NCBI RefSeq assembly: GCF_002224285.1
Contig: NZ_CP022436.1
Location: 4,650,001-4,714,000 of the forward strand
Reading direction: 5' to 3'
From: Arthrobacter sp. YN
Lineage (GTDB): Bacteria > Actinomycetota > Actinomycetes > Actinomycetales > Micrococcaceae
DNA: 64,000 nucleotides
In this document: positions 9,494 to 17,734 of the stretch, piece by piece
How positions within the stretch are numbered: the stretch's first letter is position 1
Layout: each line of letters opens with the position of its first letter
Program-made: the position numbers and the translations under genes
The notes under the pieces: generated by a model
Told to the model about the DNA's origin: nothing
Seen by the model: only the letters and a program-made list of their open reading frames with translations
The model's database searches: none

Positions 9494-9525
9494 AACGGCA
9501 GGCAGTCCTCGGACTGCCTGCCGTT
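9494..9525. terminator. Bidirectional terminator between DHA2 exporter and lyase
   Basis: ACGGCAGGCAG pairs with CTGCCTGCCGT over at least 11 bp, with A-tract on the left and TTTT on the right, so it can serve the + strand exporter and the - strand lyase that converge here. Confidence 0.85.
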
Positions 9526-9566
9526 TTCCTTGAGCTGCCGGATTCGTGTCTTTCGGTTGATTCCCT

Positions 9567-11015
9567 CTAGAGCGAAGCCCTCATGAGCTCGATGGCCTGC
9601 TCCAGATCCCCGCGAAGGTCGCGGTCCCCCACGTCGGACGGCAAGGTGAAACCCGCCCGCATCATGGAGCGCAGCCGGCTGCTGGCAAACTCTTCGGGCT
9701 GCCGCCCCTGCAGGCGAAGCGCCCGGGAAGCACACACAAGCTCGACGGCGGCGACAGTAGCGAGTGCGTCCGCCGTCGACTCCAACCGCGCTGTGGCTAC
9801 GCTTGCAAAGCTGGCATCCTCCTCAGCGCCGAGCGAGAGCACCACGGTCTGCAGGCTAACCGGTTGGGCGTTGGCACGAATCCGGCCGACGGCGGCAGCG
9901 GCCACATATTCAAGCATCATCAGCCCCGACTGACCTGAGCCGTCCTCAGCCAAGAAGGGGTGCAGGCCCGTGTATTTGGGGTCACACAGGAGGTCGATCC
10001 TCCGCAGGTGGGTTGCACACGCCGCGCCGATAGCCAGTTGCAACGCGTCCACCCGGCGGGCGAGGTTGGTCATTTGGAAGAGCCCGTGGTGGGCCACATC
10101 ATTGCTGCCGTCGGACGGCGAGCCGTGGACGAGCGGGTTCTCATTTCCTGCTGTGACAAGACGACTCAGCAGAGCACCCAAGGCCGCGAGTTCCTCTGTT
10201 TGGGAACCAAAGACCTGCGGCAGCGTCCTCAAGCAATAGGGATCTTGGATCCGGGCGGGCTGGCCGCTGCCCTCGACCATTGCATGAAGCGCGTGTGCTG
10301 CATCGGCGACTGCGGACGTGTCCGCCACTGCCGCTACGGCCGGGCTCAGAGCTTCGGAATTGCCGGACATCGCAATGAAGGAGAGTGCGGCCACTGACGC
10401 TGCGTTGTCCAAGAGCGTCGACAGTTTTTGTTGGGACAAGACCGCTTGACCAATAGTCAGCGCACTGGAACTGATGAAGGGCAGGGCATCAGCCGTGGCC
10501 CACCCCGCAAGGCTGACTGGAACCTCATCCCCGCCCAAAGGTGGACGTTCGCCCAACATCGTGAGCGCCGTTCCGGCTAGCGCCTGCAGGTCCGCAGTTC
10601 CGATTCCACCGAACTCCCGGACCTCAGGAACTACGTCGGCATTGATGAGTTCCGCCAACGCATCGGCAATGGCGGGGTTGATTCCTGATCCGCCGGCCGC
10701 CAGTTGGCTGAGCCTGACAACCAACATCGCACGGACGGTCCTGCGATCAAGCGGCTTGCCGGCGTCTACAGCGTGGCTGCGCAGGAGTTTTAGTCCGTGG
10801 GTGTCCCCACCGTCGGCTTCCATCAGGGAAACCCCGCGGTTCGCTCCGACGCCAGTGGATCGGCCATAGACCGGGCGCTGTAGCGCCGTAGCTTCCGCAG
10901 ACTTCCGCGATTCGTCCATTCGGACCACAGCTTCCGGAGCCAAGATGACGTCCTCGCCGTCGGCTACTGCGGCGACGTCGGCCAAGTCCAGTGTCAAGCC
11001 ATCGATCACGATCAT
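9567..11015 (-). CDS. Histidine-ammonia-lyase-family protein lacking the MIO triad
   Basis: 482 residues from the ATG at 11015 (AAAGGA upstream; longer in-frame starts at 11042 and 11063 are weaker). The fold family is clear: YGRSTGVG with Y50, QDPYCLR with Y260/R263, and NENPLV near 291. At the place where HutH/PAL enzymes have GASGDLAPL this protein reads GGIGTADLQAL (136-146), so the Ala-Ser-Gly that cyclises to MIO is absent and one residue is deleted. The Asn of the family LNG motif is Ile (188) and the His of EDH is missing (EEDASFA, 398-404). Standard histidine deamination is therefore unlikely. MIO-free relatives such as ergothionase eliminate trimethylamine instead; the nearby quaternary-amine importer and urocanase fit such a role. 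That assignment is inference. Confidence 0.7.
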   Translation of the reverse strand: MIVIDGLTLDLADVAAVADGEDVILAPEAVVRMDESRKSAEATALQRPVYGRSTGVGANRGVSLMEADGGDTHGLKLLRSHAVDAGKPLDRRTVRAMLVVRLSQLAAGGSGINPAIADALAELINADVVPEVREFGGIGTADLQALAGTALTMLGERPPLGGDEVPVSLAGWATADALPFISSSALTIGQAVLSQQKLSTLLDNAASVAALSFIAMSGNSEALSPAVAAVADTSAVADAAHALHAMVEGSGQPARIQDPYCLRTLPQVFGSQTEELAALGALLSRLVTAGNENPLVHGSPSDGSNDVAHHGLFQMTNLARRVDALQLAIGAACATHLRRIDLLCDPKYTGLHPFLAEDGSGQSGLMMLEYVAAAAVGRIRANAQPVSLQTVVLSLGAEEDASFASVATARLESTADALATVAAVELVCASRALRLQGRQPEEFASSRLRSMMRAGFTLPSDVGDRDLRGDLEQAIELMRASL

Positions 11016-11217
11016 GAACCGATCCTTTCTCTTCAGTTTCATGGGCTCATCAGCCTCGTGCACTAATCAGTTTCCGGCGCAGTGCAGTAGAAGCAGTCCT
11101 CCGGACAAGATAACTGGGTTTGTCCTACGCCTGTATTGGCTCGGTATGGGTATTCCTCCCGATCCCGAACATGAATCCTGGCATCAGGCTGGAGGGCCAG
11201 AGGCGAAAGGTGTGCTG

Positions 11218-11421
11218 TCATCGTCGACCAGGGGTCAGATGAAACCCATCCCCTGCGTGAAAAAGCTTCCGGATCCCAGTACTGGAAAGGACCCAAAGAA
11301 TGGTTCCATCGGCGGTCCTGTCAGCGACAATCCCCCGAAACGGATGGTGGCCCTGTTTTGTCATGGTCACCGGTGCTCCGATAGCGGCTGATGCCCACAC
11401 CGCCGGGCTTTGCCTGTCCAT
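11218..11421 (-). CDS. Small unknown protein, 67 aa
   Basis: The ATG at 11421 follows GCGAGGAGACGC, an excellent RBS. The product reads MDRQSPAVWASAAIGAP at its start and HAGDGFHLTPGRR at its end, with no membrane segment and no lipobox. It lies between hutU and the lyase gene on the same strand, 202 bases before the lyase start, so it could be the first gene of the lyase transcript. I do not recognise the family. The beta-rich central part (FRGIVADRTADGTILWVL) suggests a small barrel. Confidence 0.5.
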   Translation of the reverse strand: MDRQSPAVWASAAIGAPVTMTKQGHHPFRGIVADRTADGTILWVLSSTGIRKLFHAGDGFHLTPGRR

Positions 11422-11485
11422 GGTGCGTCTCCTCGCTCTCAGAAAGAGTGTTTGGACTTTGCATACAAACTGATGCTTGCGGTTG

Positions 11486-11529
11486 TCCCAGGGCGGCCAC
11501 GCAAAATGCTTTGCATAGCCGCCCTGGGA
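11486..11529 (-). terminator. Terminator/extended hairpin after hutU
   Basis: TCCCAGGGCGGC (11486-11497) pairs perfectly with GCCGCCCTGGGA (11518-11529). Inside, GCAAA (11501-11505) pairs with TTTGC (11510-11514), making a long two-part stem. It begins 16 bases past the hutU stop and separates hutU from the 67-aa ORF and lyase. Confidence 0.7.
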
Positions 11530-11545
11530 TTCCTGCGGGATACTG

Positions 11546-13297
11546 CTAGCGCGTGCCGACAGCCTCGTTCATGGGGATGCGGACGCCGCGTTCGTTGGCG
11601 ACGTCGATGGCGCGGTCGTAGCCGGCGTCGACGTGGCGGATGACGCCCATACCGGGGTCGTTGGTCAACAGCCGTTCGAGCTTCTCCGCGGCCAGGTCCG
11701 TGCCATCAGCGACGGAAACCTGTCCGGCGTGGATGGACCGGCCAATACCGACACCGCCGCCGTGATGGATCGAAACCCAGGTAGCCCCCGAAGAGGTGTT
11801 GATCAAGGCGTTCAGCAACGGCCAGTCAGCAACAGCGTCGGAACCGTCAGCCATGGATTCGGTCTCGCGGTAAGGCGATGCCACCGAGCCCGAGTCCAGG
11901 TGGTCACGGCCGATCACGATCGGAGCCTTGACCTTGCCTTCTTTCACGAGCTGGTTGAAGAGCAGGCCGGCCTTGGCTCGTTCGCCGTACCCAAGCCAGC
12001 AAATACGGGCCGGCAGGCCTTCGAATTCCACGCGGTCCGCAGCAGCATCCAACCACTTGTGCAGGTGGGTGTTCTCCGGGAAGAGTTCCTTGATGGCCTT
12101 GTCCGTCACGGCGATGTCCTCGGGGTCACCGGACAGGGCAACCCAGCGGAACGGACCCAGGCCCTCGCAGAACAGGGGGCGGATATAGGCCGGGACGAAG
12201 CCGGGGAACTCGAACGCCCGGTCATAGCCGCCCTTGCGGGCCTCGTCACGGATCGAGTTTCCGTAATCAAAGACCTCAGCTCCGGCGTCCTGGAACTCCA
12301 CCATCGCCTGGACCTGCCGAGCCATGGATGCCTGGGCCTTCTTGCTGAAACCTTCCGGATCGGCTTCGGCTTCGGCGTGCCACTCATCGACGTTGATGCC
12401 CTCGGGAAGGTAGGACAGCGGATCGTGCGCGGACGTCTGGTCCGTGACCACATCAATGGTCAGCTCTCCGGCCTTGTGGCGGCGCAGCAGTTCGGGGAAG
12501 ACCTCAGCGGCGTTGCCCACGTAACCGACGGACCAGCCACGGCGCTCTTCCTTGGCCTTGTTGACCTTGGCGATCGCGGTGTCCAGGTCCGTTTCGACCT
12601 CGTCCAGGTAGCGCTTGCCGGCGCGGCGGCGCAGGCGGGTTTCGTCGACATCGACAATCAGGCACGCGCCGTCGTTCAAGGTGACAGCCAGCGGCTGGGC
12701 GCCGCCCATGCCGCCGCAACCACCGGTCAATGTCAGGGTGCCGGCCAGCGGGCCCTCAGTGAAACCTTCCGCGGCAGTGCCTTCCAAAGACCGGGCCGGG
12801 TGGCGCCCCTCAGCAGCCAACTTGTTGCCGACGGCGGCAAAGGTTTCATACGTGCCCTGCAGGATGCCCTGCGTACCGATGTAAATCCAGGACCCGGCTG
12901 TCATCTGGCCGTACATCATCAAACCCTCAGCCTCAAGACGGCGGAACTCAGGCCACGTCGCCCAATCCCCCACCAGGTTCGAGTTGGCCAGCAGCACCCG
13001 CGGAGCCCACTCGTGGGTGCGGAACACACCCACCGGCTTCCCCGACTGCACCAGGAGCGTCTCGTCCTTCTCCATGGTCTCCAGGGTCCGGGTGATCGCA
13101 TCAAACGCAGCCCACGACCGCACAGCACGGCCCGTGCCGCCATAAACCACCAAATCATCAGGACGCTCAGCGACCTCAGGATCCAGGTTGTTCATCAACA
13201 TGCGCAACGGCGCCTCGGTCTGCCACGACTTGGCAGTAAGTTCAATACCCCGGGCGGCCTTAACCGGACGGGCACCAGTAGTGAAATCGGCAGTCAT
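11546..13297 (-). CDS. hutU: Urocanate hydratase
   Basis: The 583-residue protein converts urocanate to 4-imidazolone-5-propionate in the cytosol using tightly bound NAD+. Family landmarks are [19 protein letters not shown] near the start, the NAD loop [11 protein letters not shown] (192-202), [22 protein letters not shown] with Cys433 (which I equate with the active Cys410 of the Pseudomonas enzyme) and [11 protein letters not shown] strong GAGGAG precedes the ATG. It starts 45 bases after the substrate-binding protein gene, so it is very likely the last gene of the IclR-importer operon. A loop around residues 160-180 is longer than in the Pseudomonas enzyme. Confidence 0.95.
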   Translation of the reverse strand: MTADFTTGARPVKAARGIELTAKSWQTEAPLRMLMNNLDPEVAERPDDLVVYGGTGRAVRSWAAFDAITRTLETMEKDETLLVQSGKPVGVFRTHEWAPRVLLANSNLVGDWATWPEFRRLEAEGLMMYGQMTAGSWIYIGTQGILQGTYETFAAVGNKLAAEGRHPARSLEGTAAEGFTEGPLAGTLTLTGGCGGMGGAQPLAVTLNDGACLIVDVDETRLRRRAGKRYLDEVETDLDTAIAKVNKAKEERRGWSVGYVGNAAEVFPELLRRHKAGELTIDVVTDQTSAHDPLSYLPEGINVDEWHAEAEADPEGFSKKAQASMARQVQAMVEFQDAGAEVFDYGNSIRDEARKGGYDRAFEFPGFVPAYIRPLFCEGLGPFRWVALSGDPEDIAVTDKAIKELFPENTHLHKWLDAAADRVEFEGLPARICWLGYGERAKAGLLFNQLVKEGKVKAPIVIGRDHLDSGSVASPYRETESMADGSDAVADWPLLNALINTSSGATWVSIHHGGGVGIGRSIHAGQVSVADGTDLAAEKLERLLTNDPGMGVIRHVDAGYDRAIDVANERGVRIPMNEAVGTR

Positions 13298-13342
13298 TCT
13301 CTTTACTCCTCTAAAGAAACAGGCGAAACGAACCTGCAGGGA

Positions 13343-14257
13343 TTAGCCCAGGTTCTTGGTCTTGAGCCATTCCTTGGCGATTTCGCCGATGTCCTCGAAC
13401 TTGGCCACGCGGCCGTTCATCTTGATGAGATCCTCGGTGGTCAACGCAGCGGAGACCTTATCCAGCGTTTCCTTGATGGTGTCCGTGGACTTCTTCTCGT
13501 TGATGACCGGCACGATGTTCTCAGAGAGGAAGAGGTTCTTGTTGTCTTCAAGCGCCACGAGGTTGTTTTCCGCCAGGGCGGGATCGGTGCTGAAGAGGTC
13601 AGCTACCTGTACCTGACCGGAAAGGAGGGCGTTCAGCGTGAGCGGACCACCGGCGTCGAGCGCTGAAAATTCCTTGAACTCCAGGTTGTAGACCGACTTA
13701 AGACCGGCAACGCCGTTGAGGCGGGTCTTCCACTCCGGCGGGCCGCCCAACACGAGCTCCTTGGCGACGGGCTGAAGGTCTTCGATGGTCTTCAGCTTGT
13801 ACTGATCGGCGATTTCCTTCTTGACGGTGAGGACATCCTTATCCTCCGCTTCGGAAGCAGTCAGTACTGTCAGGCCGGCCGGGATCTTGGTGGTCAGTTC
13901 CTTGGCGACATCCTCGGAGGAGACGGCCTTGGTGGCGGAGTCGAGGTACTGCAGGAGTGCGCCGCCGTATTCCGGCATGAGGTCGATGGAACCGTCCTTC
14001 AGTGCGGGGATAGTCACCTCGCGACTGCCGATGCTCGGCTTCTCGGTGACCTCGACGCCTTTGGCCTTAAGCGCTTCGGCGTAGATCTTGGCGATCAGCT
14101 GGCTTTCCGGGAAGTCCGCGGAACCGACGATAATGCTGTCCCCCGAAGCACCCGCCGCGGCGGTGTTCGACGAGCTCATGGGGTCCCCGCCGCCACAGGC
14201 GCTCAGGGTGATGGCAGCAACGGCTGCCAGGGTGAATCCGGTGAGGTACTTCTTCAT
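13343..14257 (-). CDS. Quaternary-amine-type ABC substrate-binding lipoprotein (OpuC/OsmF family)
   Basis: The start at 14257 (MKKYLTGF) follows AGGAGA; a longer frame to 14290 adds nothing plausible. A lipobox TLSAC gives lipid-anchored Cys21. The OpuAC-like domain shows GSADFPESQLIAKIYAEAL, GSREVTIPALKDGSIDLMPEYGG and a late AALTTEDLIKMN. This family binds glycine betaine, choline, carnitine, histidine or ergothioneine. It is encoded with two permeases and an ATPase, and directly before hutU, which points to an imidazole-bearing ligand rather than a plain osmolyte. Ligand identity is inferred. Confidence 0.85.
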   Translation of the reverse strand: MKKYLTGFTLAAVAAITLSACGGGDPMSSSNTAAAGASGDSIIVGSADFPESQLIAKIYAEALKAKGVEVTEKPSIGSREVTIPALKDGSIDLMPEYGGALLQYLDSATKAVSSEDVAKELTTKIPAGLTVLTASEAEDKDVLTVKKEIADQYKLKTIEDLQPVAKELVLGGPPEWKTRLNGVAGLKSVYNLEFKEFSALDAGGPLTLNALLSGQVQVADLFSTDPALAENNLVALEDNKNLFLSENIVPVINEKKSTDTIKETLDKVSAALTTEDLIKMNGRVAKFEDIGEIAKEWLKTKNLG

Positions 14258-14352
14258 GTCAACTCTCCTGGGATGGGTGCTGCAGGGCATGCAGCGGCCA
14301 GATGGGGTGGGGTGGAGGTGAATCCGCGCGGAACCACGGGCGCGGGTGTTGA

Positions 14353-15069
14353 TTAGACCGTGACGGGGGTCTTCACGGGTTCGGCCACAGCGGCCGACTT
14401 AATGGTGCGCCGGGTCAATCCGGGTGAGACAACGCGGCGGGTGATGAAAGCGAGAAGCTGGTCGAAGAACAGTGCCAGCAGGGCGACAAGGACGGCGCCG
14501 GCCACCATTTGGCCGTAATCGTTCTGGGCCTTGCCGTCGATCAGGAGGCGACCCAAGCCGCCAAGCGAAATGTACGCGGCGATGGTCGCCGTTGAGATGA
14601 TCTGCAACAGCGCGCTGCGGACACCGGACAAAACCAGCGGAAGGGAACACGGCAGTTGGACATCCGTGAGGATCTTCATGGTGCGGAAACCCATGCCTTT
14701 TGCGGCGTCGACGGCGGCCGCATCCACTGCGCGCACGCCGGCATAGGTGTTGGTCAGGATGGGCGGAACTGCCAGCAATACCAGCACGATGAGGCTGGGA
14801 AGTACGTAGCCCATGCGGGAGGGGAAGGCGGGTGAAATGAGCAGGACCAACAGGATCAGCAGACCCACACTTGGAAGTGCCCGGAGGGCGTTGGCAAGGC
14901 CGGCGATCATGAACACGCCCTTGCCTGTCACGCCAATGTAGATACCCAGGGGCACCGCGATGATGGCCGCAATGGCCAAGGCAATAAGCGAGTACAGGAG
15001 GTGCTCAGCGATCAACGTTGGGATGCCGTCTGCGCCGCTCCAGTGTGCGGGGTCGAACAAGTAGTTCAC
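14353..15069 (-). CDS. OpuC/OsmU-type ABC permease
   Basis: The start is the GTG at 15069, which overlaps the upstream stop in a GTGA junction; the longer frame to 15300 is out of character with the family. The 238-residue protein has about six membrane segments and the transporter coupling region VDAAAVDAAKGMGFRTMKIL. It pairs with the permease encoded immediately upstream to form the membrane channel of the importer. The C-terminal tail (KSAAVAEPVKTPVTV) is cytosolic and poorly conserved. Confidence 0.85.
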   Translation of the reverse strand: MNYLFDPAHWSGADGIPTLIAEHLLYSLIALAIAAIIAVPLGIYIGVTGKGVFMIAGLANALRALPSVGLLILLVLLISPAFPSRMGYVLPSLIVLVLLAVPPILTNTYAGVRAVDAAAVDAAKGMGFRTMKILTDVQLPCSLPLVLSGVRSALLQIISTATIAAYISLGGLGRLLIDGKAQNDYGQMVAGAVLVALLALFFDQLLAFITRRVVSPGLTRRTIKSAAVAEPVKTPVTV

Positions 15070-15716
15070 GATGCCACCACCTTGGGGGTCCACGGTGTCA
15101 GCCACCGGTTGATAAGGATGATCAGCCCGTCCAGGATCATGGCCAGGACCACGCACAGCACAATGCCGGCGATGATCGGGGTGTAGAAACGGAGCTGGAA
15201 GCCCTGCGTGAAGAGCGAACCGAGTTGCGGAATGCCCAGCAGCGCAGCCACGGAGACGAGACTGACATTGGAGACGGCGGCGACGCGCAGTCCTGCGCAA
15301 ATCACCGGGACACCCACGGGAAGTTCAACCTTCAGGAGGCTCTGATAGCCCCGGTAGCCCATGGCTTTGGCTGCCTGGACGGTGTCTTCGGGAACGGAAT
15401 CGAGGGCATCGGCGACTACGCGAACCAGCAGTGCCACGGTGTAGATGGTCAGTGCCGCCACGATGTTGAGCGGGTCCAGGATCTTGGTACCCAGGACCAG
15501 CGGGAGCAGTACAAACAGCGCAAGGGAAGGAACGGTGTAAAGCAACCCGGCCACACCCACCAAGAGCGGGTAGATCCGCCGGCTGCGGTGCGCCCACCAG
15601 CCAAGAGGCAGCGCGATGAGAAGCCCCAGGATCAGCGGGGTGACGGCCAGCAGGACATGCCAGCCGAGCAGGAACACGATGTTGTCGAACTGGCGGCCCA
15701 GCCATTCGAAGTTCAT
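15066..15716 (-). CDS. OpuC/OsmU-type ABC permease
   Basis: 216 residues with five or six membrane spans and the coupling loop DTVQAAKAMGYRGYQSLL followed by ELPVGVPVICAGLR, typical of quaternary-amine transporter permeases. The start ATG overlaps the ATPase stop (ATGA) and the stop overlaps the next permease start (GTGA), so the three genes are translationally coupled. It would work as a heterodimer with the following permease. Confidence 0.87.
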   Translation of the reverse strand: MNFEWLGRQFDNIVFLLGWHVLLAVTPLILGLLIALPLGWWAHRSRRIYPLLVGVAGLLYTVPSLALFVLLPLVLGTKILDPLNIVAALTIYTVALLVRVVADALDSVPEDTVQAAKAMGYRGYQSLLKVELPVGVPVICAGLRVAAVSNVSLVSVAALLGIPQLGSLFTQGFQLRFYTPIIAGIVLCVVLAMILDGLIILINRWLTPWTPKVVAS

Positions 15717-16819
15717 CAGATCGTCTCCAGGTGTGGTTCGGCCTCGATGGCTTTGACCACGTCTGTTGCAGAGACGGTCCCGATCAGTTCGCCATGCTCA
15801 TTGACAACCACGCCTCGGCGGCTCGGCGAGGAAAGGGCGGCATCCAGCAGTTGACGCATGGTGCCCGATGCTGCTGCCGGGATCCCGCTCAGATTCAGGT
15901 TCTCCCGCTTCACCTCACCGTTGAGAAGCTGCGGCTGGGCCCAACCGAGAGGCTTCCGGCCGCCGTCGACCACCAACACCCAAGCACCCAGCGCCTTGGC
16001 GCGGGCTTCATCCGCGGAAGCACCGAGCTGAACTACAGCTTCCTCGCCAATGGCCACAGTGCCGGCTGTTTTCGTAAATCCGAGCGAGCGGTAGCCACGG
16101 TCACGGCCCACGAAGTCGGCCACGAACTCGTCAGCGGGGGCGGTCAGCAGTTCGGAGGGGGACGCCATTTGCGCCAGCTTGCCGCCCACGCGCATGACGG
16201 CAACCTGGTCCCCGAGCTTGAGGGCCTCATCGATGTCGTGGGTGACCATGATGATGGTCTTGCCGATCTCGCGCTGAAGGCGAAGGAACTCCTCCTGGAG
16301 CTGGGCGCGCACTACAGGGTCAACTGCACTGAAGGGCTCGTCCATCAGCATGAACGCAGGGTCCGAGGCGAGCGCCCGGGCGACACCGACGCGCTGCTGC
16401 TGTCCGCCGGAGAGCTGCCAGGGATAACGCTTGGCGAAGCTCGCGGGCAATCCAACGCGCTCCATCAATTCGAGCGCCTTGGTCCGGGCCTTTTGGCGGC
16501 TTTCCCCGAGCAGGAGCGGCATGGTGGACACATTGTCAACGATGGTCTTGTGCGGGAAGAGTCCTGCGTGCTGGATGACGTAACCGATCCTGCGGCGGAG
16601 CAACGCTGCGTCCATGCCGGAGGTGGGCTGATCATCCAGGTAGATGGTGCCGCTGGTGGGTTCGATGAGGCGGTTGATCATCCTCAGGGAAGTGGTCTTG
16701 CCGCATCCGGAAGGACCAACAAGAATGGTCAACTTTCCGGTGGGAGCCTCCAGGTTGAGGCCGTCGACTGCCACCGTACCGTCAGGGTACGCCTTGGTGA
16801 CATTTTCAAATTTGATCAT
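15716..16819 (-). CDS. Quaternary-amine-type ABC ATPase with C-terminal CBS region
   Basis: 367 residues. Walker A is GPSGCGKTT, the Q-loop lies at YVIQHAGLFPH, the signature is LSGGQQQR, Walker B is MLMDEPFSAVDP and the switch His is in VTHDID. After about residue 250 comes a CBS-type region ending RGVVVNEHGELIGTVSATDVV, as in OpuCA/OsmV ATPases, where CBS domains sense ionic strength or nucleotides. It overlaps the IclR stop by ATGA. It energises the importer formed with the two permeases and the lipoprotein. Confidence 0.9.
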   Translation of the reverse strand: MIKFENVTKAYPDGTVAVDGLNLEAPTGKLTILVGPSGCGKTTSLRMINRLIEPTSGTIYLDDQPTSGMDAALLRRRIGYVIQHAGLFPHKTIVDNVSTMPLLLGESRQKARTKALELMERVGLPASFAKRYPWQLSGGQQQRVGVARALASDPAFMLMDEPFSAVDPVVRAQLQEEFLRLQREIGKTIIMVTHDIDEALKLGDQVAVMRVGGKLAQMASPSELLTAPADEFVADFVGRDRGYRSLGFTKTAGTVAIGEEAVVQLGASADEARAKALGAWVLVVDGGRKPLGWAQPQLLNGEVKRENLNLSGIPAAASGTMRQLLDAALSSPSRRGVVVNEHGELIGTVSATDVVKAIEAEPHLETI

Positions 16820-17502
16820 TTCTTTTCCATGCTTTCCTGGGGCACTTCATGGTTTCCGTCGGGTTCCACGAGGAGGTTGTCGGCAACCTTCACCAGTTCC
16901 TCGCCAAATGTCTGGGCCTTCGCCTCGTCCAAGCGGTAGCTGGGCACCACGATGCTGAGGGCTGCCACTGTTCGGCCGCCGATCACAATGGGTGCGGCGA
17001 CGGCCGTGATGTCGTCTTCAACGCCGCTCCGCACAATGGCGTAGCCGCGGCCGTTCTGCCCGCCGGTCAGCACCTTGCCGGCGGCGGAGCCCTCCAGCGG
17101 GATGCTCCTGCCGACCCAACTGGTATGCCGGACAGAGCGGGTACCTTCGACGATGGCGATGTAGATTCCGGTGTCCCCAGCACCGGGAATGCTCAAGTAG
17201 CAGGATTCACCCGTATCAGCCACAAGCCGCTTCATGTGCGGCGTGCAGAGCGACACCAGGGACTCCTGCCCCAAAGCCAGCGCTCCCAACTGAATGACAC
17301 TTGCTCCCGGGCGGAAATTGCCCCCGGGATCCCGCGTCACGAATCCGCTGCCTTCGAGGGTTCGGAGGAGGCGGAGCGCGGTACTGGCTGACAGATCAAC
17401 CACACGCGCTGCGTCACTCAGGCTGATGGAGCCGTCAGTGCAGACTGCACTGAGGAGGGCCAATGCCCTCTCGACTGTTCGGGTGGAAGAATCCGCTGCC
17501 AC
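16816..17502 (-). CDS. IclR-family transcriptional regulator
   Basis: An N-terminal winged helix (TRTVERALALLSAVC, then ISLSDAARVVDLSASTALRLLRTL) is followed by an IclR effector domain (ESCYLSIPG, VRHTSWVGRSIPLEGSAAGKVL). The frame is open to a GTG at 17547, but that start has no RBS and lies inside an inverted repeat, so I prefer the GTG at 17502 preceded by AGCAGG. It heads the importer-hutU operon and is divergent from the M20-hutF pair, so it likely controls both in response to a pathway intermediate such as urocanate. The effector is inferred. Confidence 0.85.
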   Translation of the reverse strand: MAADSSTRTVERALALLSAVCTDGSISLSDAARVVDLSASTALRLLRTLEGSGFVTRDPGGNFRPGASVIQLGALALGQESLVSLCTPHMKRLVADTGESCYLSIPGAGDTGIYIAIVEGTRSVRHTSWVGRSIPLEGSAAGKVLTGGQNGRGYAIVRSGVEDDITAVAAPIVIGGRTVAALSIVVPSYRLDEAKAQTFGEELVKVADNLLVEPDGNHEVPQESMEKK

Positions 17503-17539
17503 TGCCTGACCTGCTTTCAAGTGGTCTACATCACCATGT

Positions 17540-17579
17540 CTTGCCACTTAGTAAAAATCAATTTTCATCAAATGGCAAG
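17540..17579. promoter_or_regulatory. Candidate IclR operator in divergent control region
   Basis: CTTGCCA (17540-17546) and TGGCAAG (17573-17579) are perfect inverted arms 26 bases apart. Between them AAAAT-CA-ATTTT (17554-17565) forms a second, AT-rich palindrome of the size IclR dimers usually bind. The region separates the iclR operon from the M20-hutF operon. Confidence 0.5.
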
Positions 17580-17734
17580 AGTTTTTTGAAAAATGAGAGA
17601 CAGGGCCGGTTACGTGACGCCGAATGCCCCGCAGGAAGGCGGGCATGTTTCGGCAGTGTAAATACTCGCGCGAACCCTTGCCAAGGGCTGGCATGTGGTT
17701 TTTACTTGGTGGCAGTCTTCAATCGGAGGAATAC

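Noticed and set aside
9567..11015. Simple annotation as histidine ammonia-lyase HutH
   Set aside because: The MIO triad and two further active-site residues are missing, so the standard name would mislead.
11633..13666. A 677-codon + strand ORF opposite hutU
   Set aside because: It is the GC-driven antisense shadow of hutU and the binding-protein gene; its product is His/Gln/Arg-rich without any domain, while hutU has every family motif.
15018..16939. Long + strand ORFs opposite the importer genes
   Set aside because: Same antisense effect of high GC; no RBS or domain.
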